Assembly (NCBI GenBank): GCA_020635255.1
Contig: JACKAC010000002.1
Location: 1 to 64,000, forward strand
DNA: 64,000 nt
From: Ignavibacteriales bacterium
Lineage (GTDB): Bacteria; Bacteroidota; Ignavibacteria; Tepidaquicellales; Tepidaquicellaceae
Direction: 5' to 3'
Shown: one piece after another, positions 8,945 through 17,630 of the stretch
Layout: the number at the start of each line of letters is the position of its first letter
Numbering within the stretch: position 1 is the stretch's first letter
Made by a program: the position numbers and the translations under genes
The notes under the pieces: model-generated
What the model was told of the DNA's origin: nothing
Databases searched by the model: none
The model's input: only the letters and a program-made list of their open reading frames with translations

Positions 8945-9094
8945 TTTGGTTTTAAGGTTTATTTAAATGAATTTTTACCGTTTATTAATTAGACCGCGGG
9001 AAATGTATCGGCGTGACAGATATTCCCCAAAAAAATTGTGAAATAGTAAATTTCCTCAAAAATCCGTAACTTTATTGAAATAAATCGCAGGGTT

Positions 9095-9223
9095 ATGGAA
9101 GAAAACAAAACAACATCGACGTCAGGTTTGGGTAAATTTCTCATGGGGGTCGTTGTTATTGCCACACTTATATCGATTTTCTTTTTCGTCAAACTCATCA
9201 TCGATTCATTTACTTTCCGGTAA
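9095..9223 (+). CDS. Small single-pass membrane protein
   Basis: A 42-residue frame from ATG 9095 to TAA 9221-9223. It has a Thr/Ser-rich N-terminal tail (MEENKTTSTSG), then one hydrophobic helix (residues ~15-37, FLMGVVVIATLISIFFFVKL). The frame ends 13 bases before the next gene, and GCAGGG precedes the start. The composition is typical of real bacterial small membrane proteins. No homolog is recognised. It may be co-transcribed with the secreted proteins downstream. Confidence 0.55.
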   Translation: MEENKTTSTSGLGKFLMGVVVIATLISIFFFVKLIIDSFTFR

Positions 9224-9236
9224 TCTAAATATTTAA

Positions 9237-9755
9237 ATGAAGATCTTATTTACACTTTTTACTTTATGTACGGTTTTGTCTGTAAATTCGTATGCCCAGT
9301 TTCCAAACGGATGGATCGGTAATTGGGAAGGCGATCTCATAGCTCATAATCAGCCCGGTGATAAGAACCAGGTTATAAAGATGAAGCTCAGCATACAGGA
9401 GTCACCGAAAGTTGGCGTGAGATTGTGGAATATATGGTACGACGACAATAACGGCGGAGCGTGGAGAAATTATGAGCTCGTCGGCGATAACCCGGAATCC
9501 GGTGTTTATAAAATGGACGAGCTGAATTCCATTACTCTCGATATGTTTTACTTTAATGATGCTTTTTACAGCATGTACGCGGTTGGAAAAGCCCTGATAA
9601 CGGTAAGATATGAACTAAAAGACGAGAAAATTTACTTTGAAGTTACCTCGGCAAATATCGAGGGCGAAAGGACTGGCGGGACGAAGGATATCCCCGAAGT
9701 GATAAATTATCCCGTCCGCACCGTGCAAAAAGCTGTTCTTACAAAAACAAACTAA
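9237..9755 (+). CDS. Secreted hypothetical protein
   Basis: 172 residues. The signal peptide MKILFTLFTLCTVLSVNSYA is cleaved before QFPNGW. The mature part is beta-rich (WIGNWEGDLIAH, VIKMKLSIQESPKVGVRLWN, IYFEVTSANIEGERTGGTKD) and resembles lipocalin-like or heme-free periplasmic proteins that begin 'W.G.W.G.L'. That resemblance is weak. It lies 12 bases upstream of the putative metalloprotease, so they probably form a secreted pair. Function unknown. Confidence 0.8.
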   Translation: MKILFTLFTLCTVLSVNSYAQFPNGWIGNWEGDLIAHNQPGDKNQVIKMKLSIQESPKVGVRLWNIWYDDNNGGAWRNYELVGDNPESGVYKMDELNSITLDMFYFNDAFYSMYAVGKALITVRYELKDEKIYFEVTSANIEGERTGGTKDIPEVINYPVRTVQKAVLTKTN

Positions 9756-9767
9756 CGAACTTACTAT

Positions 9768-10745
9768 ATGAAAAGAAATTTCTTAATATTTGTATTATCT
9801 ATACTGACTTTACCCGCCCTGCAAAGATACGCTGTTGCAGACGGCATACCCCTGCAGGACCAATGTGAGCTCATTACCACGCTCCCCGAGAGAGCCGCCG
9901 AAATGATGGTCACTGTAGACGGCTTCGTCAACGGGCTTAGCGACTTCGATCTTCAGTCCAAGACGCTTACCATAGGAACTGTCACTCGTGAAGAGTACCT
10001 CGAATTTCTAAAGGGACGCGCGATGGAATACACATACGAAGACGTCGAAAAACTAAAACGCGTTGCAGCCTCCATTACAAAAAAACTCGATGACGCGGGT
10101 CTGCATCCGGCATTCCCTCCTATTATTGAGGTTATAAAGACCGATATGAAAGAGGAGAGCGGCGCCTCAGCCTACACACGTTTGAATTACATCGCCATGA
10201 GCGCAGATATGTTCGGCATGAGTGATAAAGATTTTGAAGACGTATTCATCCATGAACTCTTTCACGTGCTTTCTAGGAATAACCAGCAATTGCAGGGGAA
10301 AATTTACAATTCGCTCGGCTTCAAAAAAAGCAACGAAGTACCTTACCCGGATGGTATACAGCGCATCTCCAACCCCGACGCCCCATTCAATAACTATTAT
10401 ATTACCGTCGAATCGGCTGACGGTCCCGTCGATGCCATGCTGGTGCTGTATTCATTAAAGGATTACGAGGGAGGAAGTTTCTTCCGCTATGCAAAGCTCG
10501 GTCTTATGGTCGTCGAGGGTGACGATAATAACAAAACACCCGTAGTAAAAGACGGCAAGCCCGTCATACTTCAGCTCGATGAAGTAAGTAATTTTTTCGA
10601 GCAGGTTGGCAGGAATACCGGTTATATCATTCATCCGGAGGAAGCTTCCGCCGACCATTTCAGAATGCTCGTAAATAAAGAAAGCGCGCCCGATCAGTGG
10701 ATAATTGATAAACTCAAAACCATTATACAGGAGTCAGGTAGCTAA
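9768..10745 (+). CDS. Secreted putative zinc metalloprotease
   Basis: 325 residues with an N-terminal signal peptide (residues 1-24, ending AVA-D). A zinc-binding HELFH motif lies at residues 162-166, inside a helix (FEDVFIHELFHVLSR). A second motif HPEEASADHF at 289-298 could supply the glutamate ligand, as in gluzincins with an E..AD element. Both motifs are visible; the protease assignment is inference because the rest matches no family I know. The preceding gene encodes another secreted protein 12 bases away. A double-hairpin repeat follows the stop within 10 bases. Confidence 0.7.
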   Translation: MKRNFLIFVLSILTLPALQRYAVADGIPLQDQCELITTLPERAAEMMVTVDGFVNGLSDFDLQSKTLTIGTVTREEYLEFLKGRAMEYTYEDVEKLKRVAASITKKLDDAGLHPAFPPIIEVIKTDMKEESGASAYTRLNYIAMSADMFGMSDKDFEDVFIHELFHVLSRNNQQLQGKIYNSLGFKKSNEVPYPDGIQRISNPDAPFNNYYITVESADGPVDAMLVLYSLKDYEGGSFFRYAKLGLMVVEGDDNNKTPVVKDGKPVILQLDEVSNFFEQVGRNTGYIIHPEEASADHFRMLVNKESAPDQWIIDKLKTIIQESGS

Positions 10746-10748
10746 TAA

Positions 10749-10796
10749 CTCCCCTCCGACGGAGGGGTACTCCCGATTTATCGGGAGGGGGGTGGG
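10749..10796 (+). repeat. GC-rich double-hairpin intergenic repeat
   Basis: Two adjacent perfect stems: CCCCTCC-GAC-GGAGGGG and CTCCCGA-TTTA-TCGGGAG, then a G-rich tail GGGGGTGGG. The same plan occurs at 19888-19932 and 57287-57333. It lies directly 3' of the metalloprotease gene and could act as terminator or 3'-end protection. Confidence 0.75.
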
Positions 10797-10843
10797 TTAT
10801 TACTAACCACCGGTTTGAAATCAATAGTTTAAAATTTAGACAA

Positions 10844-11434
10844 ATGAAAAACCTAATAGCCTTAGTATTATTTGTTTTTATCCTTTCGGGATGCAGTTCG
10901 TCCAGCCAGGGGGATTCGGAATTCCTCTCCTTCGCTGATGAATTTATCACTGCCTTTAATAGTAAAGACGTGAAAACGATAGATAAATACATAGATAAAA
11001 GCTACGGGCTTTTTGTGATATATAATCCCGGTGCTTACGTTGTCGCGACCAATCTTAATTCATTTGCCGACATTATGGCGATGACCGGTGATTATGACGT
11101 AGGGAATCTCAAAATTACAAAAGTAGATTGTGTGAAGATGCGCAAGGGAAGTGAACCCGTCTACAGCTGTGAGGAGGATAGATGGAATAAGACCGGGTGC
11201 TTTTACGGAACGAAGAAAGACCGCAGTCTTGTCGGTGTCTATGACGATATGATAAAGTATGACCTGCTCGATGCTGTGGTTGCGCCGGAGCTTCGTGAGA
11301 AAGCCGCCGCTTCCGAAAAAAACTATGTTTATTTCGTCTATAATACCGATCAGCAGGTAGGTTTCTATTTCGGCAGTAAGAACGGAAAATATTACCTCAT
11401 TGCGATCGACAGGGTTACACCCTGCGAAGCGTAA
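10844..11434 (+). CDS. Lipoprotein of unknown function
   Basis: 196 residues. Signal peptide with lipobox LSGC (Cys17), followed by SSSSQGDSE. The mature protein starts with a helical segment (FLSFADEFITAFNSKDVKTI) resembling an NTF2-like opening, then YIDKSYGLFVIYNPGAYV. It has several paired cysteines (VDCVKM, VYSCEED, KTGCFYGTK, VTPCEA) that could form disulfides in the periplasm. Homology is not recognised. It probably sits in the inner leaflet of the outer membrane. A long terminator-like inverted repeat begins at its stop codon. Confidence 0.8.
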   Translation: MKNLIALVLFVFILSGCSSSSQGDSEFLSFADEFITAFNSKDVKTIDKYIDKSYGLFVIYNPGAYVVATNLNSFADIMAMTGDYDVGNLKITKVDCVKMRKGSEPVYSCEEDRWNKTGCFYGTKKDRSLVGVYDDMIKYDLLDAVVAPELREKAAASEKNYVYFVYNTDQQVGFYFGSKNGKYYLIAIDRVTPCEA

Positions 11435-11503
11435 AAATAGGTTGCTTTTTAATTATTTTCTATGAATATTCTTTCTGGTAGAATATTCAAGATGCCTATT
11501 TTT
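11433..11503 (+). terminator. Long stem-loop terminator
   Basis: AAAAATAGG (11433-11441) pairs with CCTATTTTT (11495-11503). A second stem GAATATTC (11464-11471 / 11481-11488) lies inside. The outer arm ends in a T-run. It lies immediately after the lipoprotein gene. Confidence 0.65.
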
Positions 11504-11586
11504 AAAATACTATATTAATAATAATTTATATAGTTCGCCCGATAATCTACTACCCGTCTCACATTCGATTATTTAAATAATAAATT

Positions 11587-12834
11587 ATGATTATTTCCGA
11601 AGAGGCAAAAGCCTTACATAGGGATTCTTTGGTTATGGATATCCATTGTCATCCCTCACTCAAAGTAAAATTGTTTGAATATCGCATCTATGACGAATTT
11701 CATTATTTAATGGGAATACAGGTTAAAGATTCCGATTCGGACGAAATTGGCCAAATGCAGTATGATCTGTTTAAGATGTTTAAAGGTGGAGTAAATTCCA
11801 TCTGGTCTTCCATATATATAGTGGAAAAGGGATTAATTGATCATTCTGATAAGCTTTCGTTTGGAACATGGCTGGCAAAGATCCTGGGTTTATATTTTAC
11901 TAATATAATTGAAAACCCAGCGCTTGGAGGTCCTTTTAAACAGTCGTTAAATCTTATGAGGCGGATGGAAGAGCAGATTTTAGAATCTCATTTGAGGCCA
12001 GAGGCCGAAAAAATTAAAGCATACAATCCAAATGGTTTTAGTGAATTGGTTGATCACCTTAATAAAAATGAAAAATGTATATTACATTCCGTCGAAGGTG
12101 CGCACATGCTCGGAAGAAATCTGGCTAACTCATATGATTATATTAATAATCTTGAAACTTTTTTTGAAAGAGGTGTTTGTTCCATGACCCTTGGACACTT
12201 CATGCCGAATGATATTTGTTTTCCAATTAATGGTATTTCTCCTCAAACTAAAAAAAGTTTGGGCTTTGAATATGATTATTCAGTTGACCAAAACAATGGA
12301 CTCACTAATATTGGAAAAGACGTTGTCAAACGGATGCTTGAACTTGGAATAATTGTGGATTTGAATCACGTTTCTCCAAATGGAAGAGAAGATGTTTATG
12401 CATTGAATGATTCGCTGGCTGGGAATAAAAGACCTCTCGTTTTTTCGCATACCGGTATAAGGCTTAATTGTCCCGAGAAAAAAAACCCCACACTTGAGGA
12501 AATAAAAAAAATTCAAGAGTGCGGAGGAGTAATAGGGGTTATATTCATGAATTATTGGTTAAGAAATTTTGAGGGTGAACCTGATTATGGAATATCAAAC
12601 ATTATTAAAACTATAAAAGACATTTCAATTATTTGTGGAGGAAGTTATGATAATATTGCGATTGGGTCCGATATGGATGGATTTACTCAACCGGTAGATG
12701 ACTTGTATACTTCTTCACAGATGCAGAGGCTTACTCAGGGTATGCTGGACGAAGGTATTTCACCCGATAATATCAAAAAAGTATTGGGTTTGAATGCTTT
12801 AAGAGTATTGGATATGGGTTGGGGAAAAATATAA
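11587..12834 (+). CDS. M19-family (renal/membrane dipeptidase-like) metallo-dipeptidase
   Basis: 415 residues, no signal peptide. The metal-site residues of the M19 amidohydrolase family are all visible: HCH (H20, H22) in MDIHCHPS, Glu170 in HSVEGAH, His261 in DLNHVS, His288 in FSHTG and Asp362 in GSDMDGF. The family hydrolyses dipeptides with a D- or L-C-terminal residue using two zinc ions. An insertion at ~35-140 is longer than usual. It is AT-rich compared with the genes on both sides. It is first in a tight operon with the PhoD-like gene 9 bases downstream. The cytoplasmic location is unusual for a nutrient dipeptidase and suggests a dedicated substrate. Confidence 0.88.
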   Translation: MIISEEAKALHRDSLVMDIHCHPSLKVKLFEYRIYDEFHYLMGIQVKDSDSDEIGQMQYDLFKMFKGGVNSIWSSIYIVEKGLIDHSDKLSFGTWLAKILGLYFTNIIENPALGGPFKQSLNLMRRMEEQILESHLRPEAEKIKAYNPNGFSELVDHLNKNEKCILHSVEGAHMLGRNLANSYDYINNLETFFERGVCSMTLGHFMPNDICFPINGISPQTKKSLGFEYDYSVDQNNGLTNIGKDVVKRMLELGIIVDLNHVSPNGREDVYALNDSLAGNKRPLVFSHTGIRLNCPEKKNPTLEEIKKIQECGGVIGVIFMNYWLRNFEGEPDYGISNIIKTIKDISIICGGSYDNIAIGSDMDGFTQPVDDLYTSSQMQRLTQGMLDEGISPDNIKKVLGLNALRVLDMGWGKI

Positions 12835-12843
12835 CAATCTGGA

Positions 12844-14331
12844 ATGCAGATCATACTACATCCTAAATATAGTGTATCCAATTCTGTTCGTGTTTGGGTC
12901 GGCGTTAGAAATGCAAAAGAAGCACCCGAATTGGAGTGGAATATTCTTGCTCTCTCTAATAATGTTTCAAACCCTTCTAAGGTACCCGTACCAATTAAAG
13001 AATTACAGAGTGTAAGAAGTAATGAATTACTATTTAAAGATTCTGAAAGAGTATTCTCAGGTATATATGAATTCCGAGATTGCAAACCTGATTCTGTCTA
13101 TGCTGTTAATGTAAAGATTTCAGGAACCGACAATGGCTATTCGTTGAGATATAAAACTCTTCCGGGTGAGTTACCATGGGATAAATGGTTTAATATTTTA
13201 TTGGTTTCCTGTTACTATTATGACAATGACAAGGGCAACATAGATAACATTATTGGACGAATCCCCGCAGATATGAAACCGGACTTATCGTTTTTTATGG
13301 GTGATCAAGTATATTTGGATTTACCCGTTTTTAAAGATTTTCCGGAGGATAAGCAATGGTTGGCGGAAAAATTTGAATCTGATTATGCTGTAAACTGGTT
13401 TGGTATTGATACAGATGTTGTTTCCTCATATGCTGCAACTGGCTTTCCAAGGGTACTCTCGCTTGCCCCTTCTGTTTTTATTCCCGATGACCACGAATTT
13501 TGGAATAACTATCCCCATGAATGTTTCTTTATTGGAAATTCTAAGAATGAAGCTGGGCGAAATAACTGGCGAGAAGCGTCTATTGCTTTGTTCGAAGGTT
13601 TTCAAAGCATAGATAAAGATACAATGGGAGGATCGGTAAAAATTAACATTCCACCGGTTTCTTTTTTTCTTGCTGATTTGAGAACCTTTCGTGATCCGGA
13701 TAAACAACACACCTTTAAAGATAAGGAATTTAAAGTTTTCGAAGATTGGATAAAAGGCTTGAACGACAATTTTGGATTCTTGATTACAGGGCAGTCGTTG
13801 TTTACTGATAAAGTTGGAAAAATAAAAGGTGAATTTTCTGATTTCGAACTCCCTAATTATGGTGACTACCCTTCAATAACAGATCTGATAAAGGATGCTG
13901 CTGATGGCAAAATTTTTACATGTATTACGGGGGATGTACACTGGGGAAGGGTCGCGTATCTTAAAAAATATGACGTTAGGTTTAATGAAATTTCGGAAAT
14001 TGTGGTTTCCCCGGCAAGTTTGGTCGAAAACCCCATTACAGATCCATTTAGGGAGGCATGGGGGTGGGTAAAATCTATTTTTGGACATTATGATCCATGG
14101 AAAAAACATTCTAAACCTGATGAAATTGGAGATTCTATTCTTCCACACTTTAATTCATATTCAAAGAAAAACTTTCATTCTCAGGTCGGAAATCAGGTTG
14201 GAATTTTATCTCTCAAGAGAAGTGGAGTAGGTGTTGACGCAAAGATTACTTATCTGCCAAATCACCGTGACAAAGAAGTGAATAAAGCCTTTTACAAACA
14301 AATTGATCTGCATAAACTTTTAAAAATATAA
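12844..14331 (+). CDS. PhoD-like metallophosphoesterase
   Basis: 495 residues, no signal peptide. An N-terminal ~105-residue beta domain (FnIII-like, VRVWVGVRNA...YAVNVKISG) is followed by the metallophosphoesterase core: LLVSCYYYDN (120-128), MGDQVYLDLP (152-161), PDDHEFWNN (214-222), ITGQSLF (314-320) and ITGDVHWGR (361-369). The order matches alkaline phosphatase D/phosphodiesterase D-like enzymes. Loss of the signal peptide and of the usual Tat leader implies an intracellular substrate. It lies 9 bases after the M19 gene and 3 bases before the next gene. AT-rich codon usage is shared with both neighbours. Confidence 0.85.
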   Translation: MQIILHPKYSVSNSVRVWVGVRNAKEAPELEWNILALSNNVSNPSKVPVPIKELQSVRSNELLFKDSERVFSGIYEFRDCKPDSVYAVNVKISGTDNGYSLRYKTLPGELPWDKWFNILLVSCYYYDNDKGNIDNIIGRIPADMKPDLSFFMGDQVYLDLPVFKDFPEDKQWLAEKFESDYAVNWFGIDTDVVSSYAATGFPRVLSLAPSVFIPDDHEFWNNYPHECFFIGNSKNEAGRNNWREASIALFEGFQSIDKDTMGGSVKINIPPVSFFLADLRTFRDPDKQHTFKDKEFKVFEDWIKGLNDNFGFLITGQSLFTDKVGKIKGEFSDFELPNYGDYPSITDLIKDAADGKIFTCITGDVHWGRVAYLKKYDVRFNEISEIVVSPASLVENPITDPFREAWGWVKSIFGHYDPWKKHSKPDEIGDSILPHFNSYSKKNFHSQVGNQVGILSLKRSGVGVDAKITYLPNHRDKEVNKAFYKQIDLHKLLKI

Positions 14332-14334
14332 AAA

Positions 14335-15081
14335 ATGAGTAAGAGCATCCAATCCAGTTCGAATAAACCTAACCCTGCTTTTAAAGAAAAAAAAAGAAAT
14401 AAAAGCCAGGATAATGTTAGTTGGATTGCAAATTGTATCCCCGAAAATAACAAATACCCGGTACTTGTTTTAATTGGGGGCAGATTTATACAAGATTTCC
14501 GCATTAGATATGCTCAGTCGTATTTACGGAACGATTTGACCCCGAGCTCCTGGTCGCATGTCATTTTACTTGATGATTTAATTAATATTAAACCTGAAAC
14601 TAACATCTTTGAAATTTCATTAACTCCTCCTAAGGGATTTGGATTTCCTCCATCTCATAATGGTGTTCAAGAGAATTCTTTATCCTCTTACAATAGTTCG
14701 AGTGATTTCCCTAATGTAGGAGTACTTTTTTTGCCGGTTAACAAATCTGAAATTGATGAAAATATAAAGAGATTCAAAAAACAGAGACCCATTATTGATT
14801 CCCCTGAATTAATCTTGAGATGGCTGGCGTACATATGGGAGGTTGGTAATGTAAGTAACCCTATTAGTGAGAGTTATGGCCTCCCTTCGGCTACGTTGAT
14901 GGAAGCTGTCGTCAACTCTGCCGGATTTGAACTAACACCGGGGTTACCAAGTAATTCAAGCTGTCCGGAAGCGATATGGCAATCATTCAGATGGTGGAAT
15001 AATTATTACAAGGATCAACAGAAAGAAAACTCTGTAAAAGGATTCTATATCCGTTCACATATTATTTTAGACGAAGATTAG
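14335..15081 (+). CDS. Hypothetical protein, possible permuted papain-fold pseudoenzyme
   Basis: 248 residues, starting 3 bases after the PhoD-like gene. The Lys/Ser-rich N-terminus (1-30) looks disordered. Then VLVLIGGRFIQDFRIRYAQ and SSWSHVILLDD resemble the opening and His motif of permuted NlpC/P60-like (YiiX/C92) hydrolases. PSATLMEAVVNSAGFELTPG resembles the later helix that normally starts with the catalytic Cys; here Ser/Ala stands in that place. A later SSCPEAIW contains the only Cys nearby. The fold assignment is tentative. It is the third and last gene of the AT-rich M19/PhoD operon, and its job is probably tied to the same substrate. Confidence 0.6.
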   Translation: MSKSIQSSSNKPNPAFKEKKRNKSQDNVSWIANCIPENNKYPVLVLIGGRFIQDFRIRYAQSYLRNDLTPSSWSHVILLDDLINIKPETNIFEISLTPPKGFGFPPSHNGVQENSLSSYNSSSDFPNVGVLFLPVNKSEIDENIKRFKKQRPIIDSPELILRWLAYIWEVGNVSNPISESYGLPSATLMEAVVNSAGFELTPGLPSNSSCPEAIWQSFRWWNNYYKDQQKENSVKGFYIRSHIILDED

Positions 15082-15123
15082 CTTAAGTGTGGTTTTCATT
15101 CCCTTTTTCTTTTATTTTTATGA

Positions 15124-15561
15124 ATGATCATTCGTCAGGCAAATAAAGACGAGCTCGAAGCCGTCATCGAATTTTACAAGTCCCAGAATTATCACGGCAC
15201 CGATACTATGGACGGAAGCGAGTTCACGCTTGTTGCCGAGGACGGCGACCGCATCATCGGCGTGGTCCGTCTTGTCATCGAAGAGAATACACTCGTTCTC
15301 CGGGGTATGTTTATCGATAAGCCGTACCAACGGCAGGGGATAGGGAAGCAGATGCTCGACCTCATGGATGTGGAAATTGGTGACCGTGAGTGTTACTGTA
15401 TCTGCAAAGCTTACCTCGAAACCTTCCTTGGGGATATCGGCTTTAGTCAAATAAAACCCGAAAAAACCCCTGAACATCTAACAGACAGATATTATAACTA
15501 CACTCAGAAAGCCGGTGTAGGACCGCTACTCATGGTTAAGCGTAAAGGGAAGAAGCTCTGA
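15124..15561 (+). CDS. GNAT-family N-acetyltransferase
   Basis: 145 residues. The acetyl-CoA-binding motif A is clear: VLRGMFIDKPYQRQGIGKQM, with Q69-R70-Q71-G72-I73-G74 as the pyrophosphate loop. The N-terminal IIRQANKDELEAVIEFY is the usual first strand-helix. YLETFLGDIGFSQ near 115 matches the 'fYek.GF' region. The acceptor substrate is unknown; single-domain GNATs modify amines of small molecules or proteins. The SRPBCC gene begins one base after its stop, so the two are probably co-transcribed. GC content returns to the background level here, marking the end of the AT-rich operon. Confidence 0.88.
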   Translation: MIIRQANKDELEAVIEFYKSQNYHGTDTMDGSEFTLVAEDGDRIIGVVRLVIEENTLVLRGMFIDKPYQRQGIGKQMLDLMDVEIGDRECYCICKAYLETFLGDIGFSQIKPEKTPEHLTDRYYNYTQKAGVGPLLMVKRKGKKL

Positions 15562-15562
15562 T

Positions 15563-16033
15563 ATGGCTGTTTTTGAAATTGTCACGGAGATTCATGCTCC
15601 CATCGAACGCTGTTTTGACCTCGCCCGCAATATTGACTTCCACGTAGTATCCACTGCTCACACTGGGGAAAGAGCCGTTGCCGGCCGTACGACGGGGATG
15701 GTTGAGCTCGGCGACACGATTACGTTCTCCGCGCGCCACCTCGGCTTCCGCTGGGAGCTCACTTCCGAAATAATCCGGTTTGACCGCCCCCGCAAATTCA
15801 CCGATCAAATGCTCCGTGGTCCATTCAAAGACCTCCGCCACGAACATATATTTGAGTCCAGAGGAGATATAACTGTAATGACCGACAGGATGAAAATGGT
15901 ATCACCCTTTGGTTTCATCGGTAAAGCCTTCGATAGTATCTATCTTGCGAAATATATGAAGAGGTTTCTTGCCCGGCGCTGTAATGCCGTTAAAAAATGC
16001 CTGGAATCGGATGAATGGAAAAAATATTTATAA
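15563..16033 (+). CDS. SRPBCC (START/Bet v1-like) ligand-binding protein
   Basis: 156 residues. FEIVTEIHAPIERCFDLARN is the first strand plus helix of the SRPBCC fold. Strands such as GDTITFSARHLGFRWELTSE and KDLRHEHIFESRGDITVMTD, and a long C-terminal helix (SIYLAKYMKRFLARRCNAVK), complete the cavity-forming domain. It resembles 'cell division inhibitor/SRPBCC' proteins. No ligand is predicted. It starts one base after the GNAT stop and ends next to the convergent ~490-residue gene. Confidence 0.82.
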   Translation: MAVFEIVTEIHAPIERCFDLARNIDFHVVSTAHTGERAVAGRTTGMVELGDTITFSARHLGFRWELTSEIIRFDRPRKFTDQMLRGPFKDLRHEHIFESRGDITVMTDRMKMVSPFGFIGKAFDSIYLAKYMKRFLARRCNAVKKCLESDEWKKYL

Positions 16034-17506
16034 TTACTTCTTCAGTATCCCTTCATATTTATTCATTAACCATTTCTTATTCTTCACATGATCCTGCGCC
16101 TTGAGCATTATATAATTCATTTCCAGTATATCTTTATCCTGCTTATCTATGTATCGGAGAAGTATCTTATAGTATCTTAGGAAATTCTCATGGCTTTCTT
16201 TAAATGAATCCACCATCTCCTTAGTACCGGAATAGTATTTTTGCGTGGTGTCGATGTAGTAGTGAGCTCTTTCATACAGCTCAAGCTCGAAGTAGAGCAT
16301 AAAGTTTAACAGCATGATGTCCTTCTTAAAAAAGAAAGTCTCGTATTTCACTCCGGATGCATGGTCGAGGCTCTTTGAAAAATTCTTTTTTGCAAACTCC
16401 ATATATGCCATCGAAAACCTTTCCATGTTATCCCGCTGTTTCGGTTCCATCAGCTTGATACAGCTCTCCATAAACTCCTCCGCCCATTCGAATTCATCCA
16501 GGTGTATGGCGTTTAATAACATGTTCCTGAAGCCTATCGGGCTCATATATCTTTTATTCAGCGGGATCAAAGCGCCGTGTTCCAGCTGGAGTTTTTGTAT
16601 ATTTAATATTTCTCTTGCGGTTTCTTCATCCGTTTTTGTATTCTTATTATGATTCTTCCTGGCAGTATTAAAGATTATCAGCATTAAAAAGATACCATAC
16701 TGCATACCTTTGGTGAATTTATCTATATTTTCGAGGAATAACTTCTTTGCTGTCCTGTAGCTTTCAATATCATCTGTGTTCGCAAGAGCCTTAGCCGCAT
16801 AGTAAAAAGGCACGACCGGTTTTATTACTTCGTTATCTCCCGCTTTTACCAGGAATTTGTCCGTTTCCAGACCGTCTCTTATGCCCTCCAGCACGTCCGA
16901 GCACATTTTATACGGGTACGAACTTTCCATCGCAGTCTTCGACGCTGTAGTAATATAGTATGTCAGCAGAAAGTGTGATGTAATGTTTTCGATCAGTTTG
17001 TTCTGGAACTCTATGGATTTCGGAAAGTTTTTCTCGAATGCATAGTAATCCAGCATTTCCTGGTAGTACGTCGTTCTATAATTGTAATATTTATCCGGTG
17101 AGATCTTCGAGTTACTCAGTTCATTATCTATCTTTGCTGAGAGCGCCTTAAACGACTTATCGAGATTTCTGCTCCTGTATTCGCTCAGCATAAGAAGGTC
17201 TCTTACTATATCATTCTCTTTGAGTACCTTCTTTGCAAGGAAATCTTCCGCAAGCTTATATGTGAACGATAATAGTTTGCGTATTCTTATGTCTTCGAAC
17301 TTCTTGTTCGGATATAAATTTCTGAATACGGACTCTTTTGTAAATTCCGGGTCGTCGAATTTTGGATAATGCTTCTTTAACAGGAGAAAGAATCCCTTTA
17401 GATCTTTTTTCTTTCCTGTATAATGTATGGATACCTCCGCTTCAAAATCGGCGAATTCTGCTTTAGTGAATGTCCTCAGAAGGTGTACTAGCTTGGTACT
17501 TATCAT
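16034..17506 (-). CDS. ~490-residue helical-repeat protein, lineage family (copy 1)
   Basis: 490 residues from ATG 17506. A longer frame to 17593 is rejected because it crosses the terminator at 17547-17587. No signal peptide. The N-terminal ~100 residues carry the family pattern LLRTFTKAEFADFEAE...KKHYPKFDDPEFTKE...LYPNKKFEDIRIRKLLS...AEDFL. The rest is all-helical with TPR-like spacing (EFEWAEEFMESC, LDHASGVKYETFFFKKD, YERAHYYIDTTQKYY) and a C-terminal KKWLMNKYEGILKK. Five paralogs lie in this window, mostly next to T9SS-secreted protein genes. Similar proteins occur as uncharacterised paralog families in other Bacteroidota (recalled, not searched). Molecular role unknown; protein-protein interaction is likely. 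Confidence 0.85.
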   Translation of the reverse strand: MISTKLVHLLRTFTKAEFADFEAEVSIHYTGKKKDLKGFFLLLKKHYPKFDDPEFTKESVFRNLYPNKKFEDIRIRKLLSFTYKLAEDFLAKKVLKENDIVRDLLMLSEYRSRNLDKSFKALSAKIDNELSNSKISPDKYYNYRTTYYQEMLDYYAFEKNFPKSIEFQNKLIENITSHFLLTYYITTASKTAMESSYPYKMCSDVLEGIRDGLETDKFLVKAGDNEVIKPVVPFYYAAKALANTDDIESYRTAKKLFLENIDKFTKGMQYGIFLMLIIFNTARKNHNKNTKTDEETAREILNIQKLQLEHGALIPLNKRYMSPIGFRNMLLNAIHLDEFEWAEEFMESCIKLMEPKQRDNMERFSMAYMEFAKKNFSKSLDHASGVKYETFFFKKDIMLLNFMLYFELELYERAHYYIDTTQKYYSGTKEMVDSFKESHENFLRYYKILLRYIDKQDKDILEMNYIMLKAQDHVKNKKWLMNKYEGILKK

Positions 17507-17546
17507 AATGTTAAAATAACGATTCCCTCCAATATTTTTGAGGAAA

Positions 17547-17587
17547 AATAAAAAAAAGCGTCCCGCGCATGTCGCACAGGACGCCTT
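17547..17587 (-). terminator. Intrinsic terminator of the 730-residue T9SS gene
   Basis: On the minus strand, AAGGCGTCC pairs with GGACGCTT, followed by an eight-T run. It lies 44 bases downstream of the stop at 17631 and upstream of the helical gene's ATG. Confidence 0.8.
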
Positions 17588-17630
17588 ATACAATCAGGGT
17601 TCCTAAGAAACCTGATAGAGGAAATCGATT

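Noticed and set aside
17507..17593. N-terminal extension of helical gene copy 1
   Set aside because: It reads through the terminator of the upstream gene, and no other family member has such an extension.
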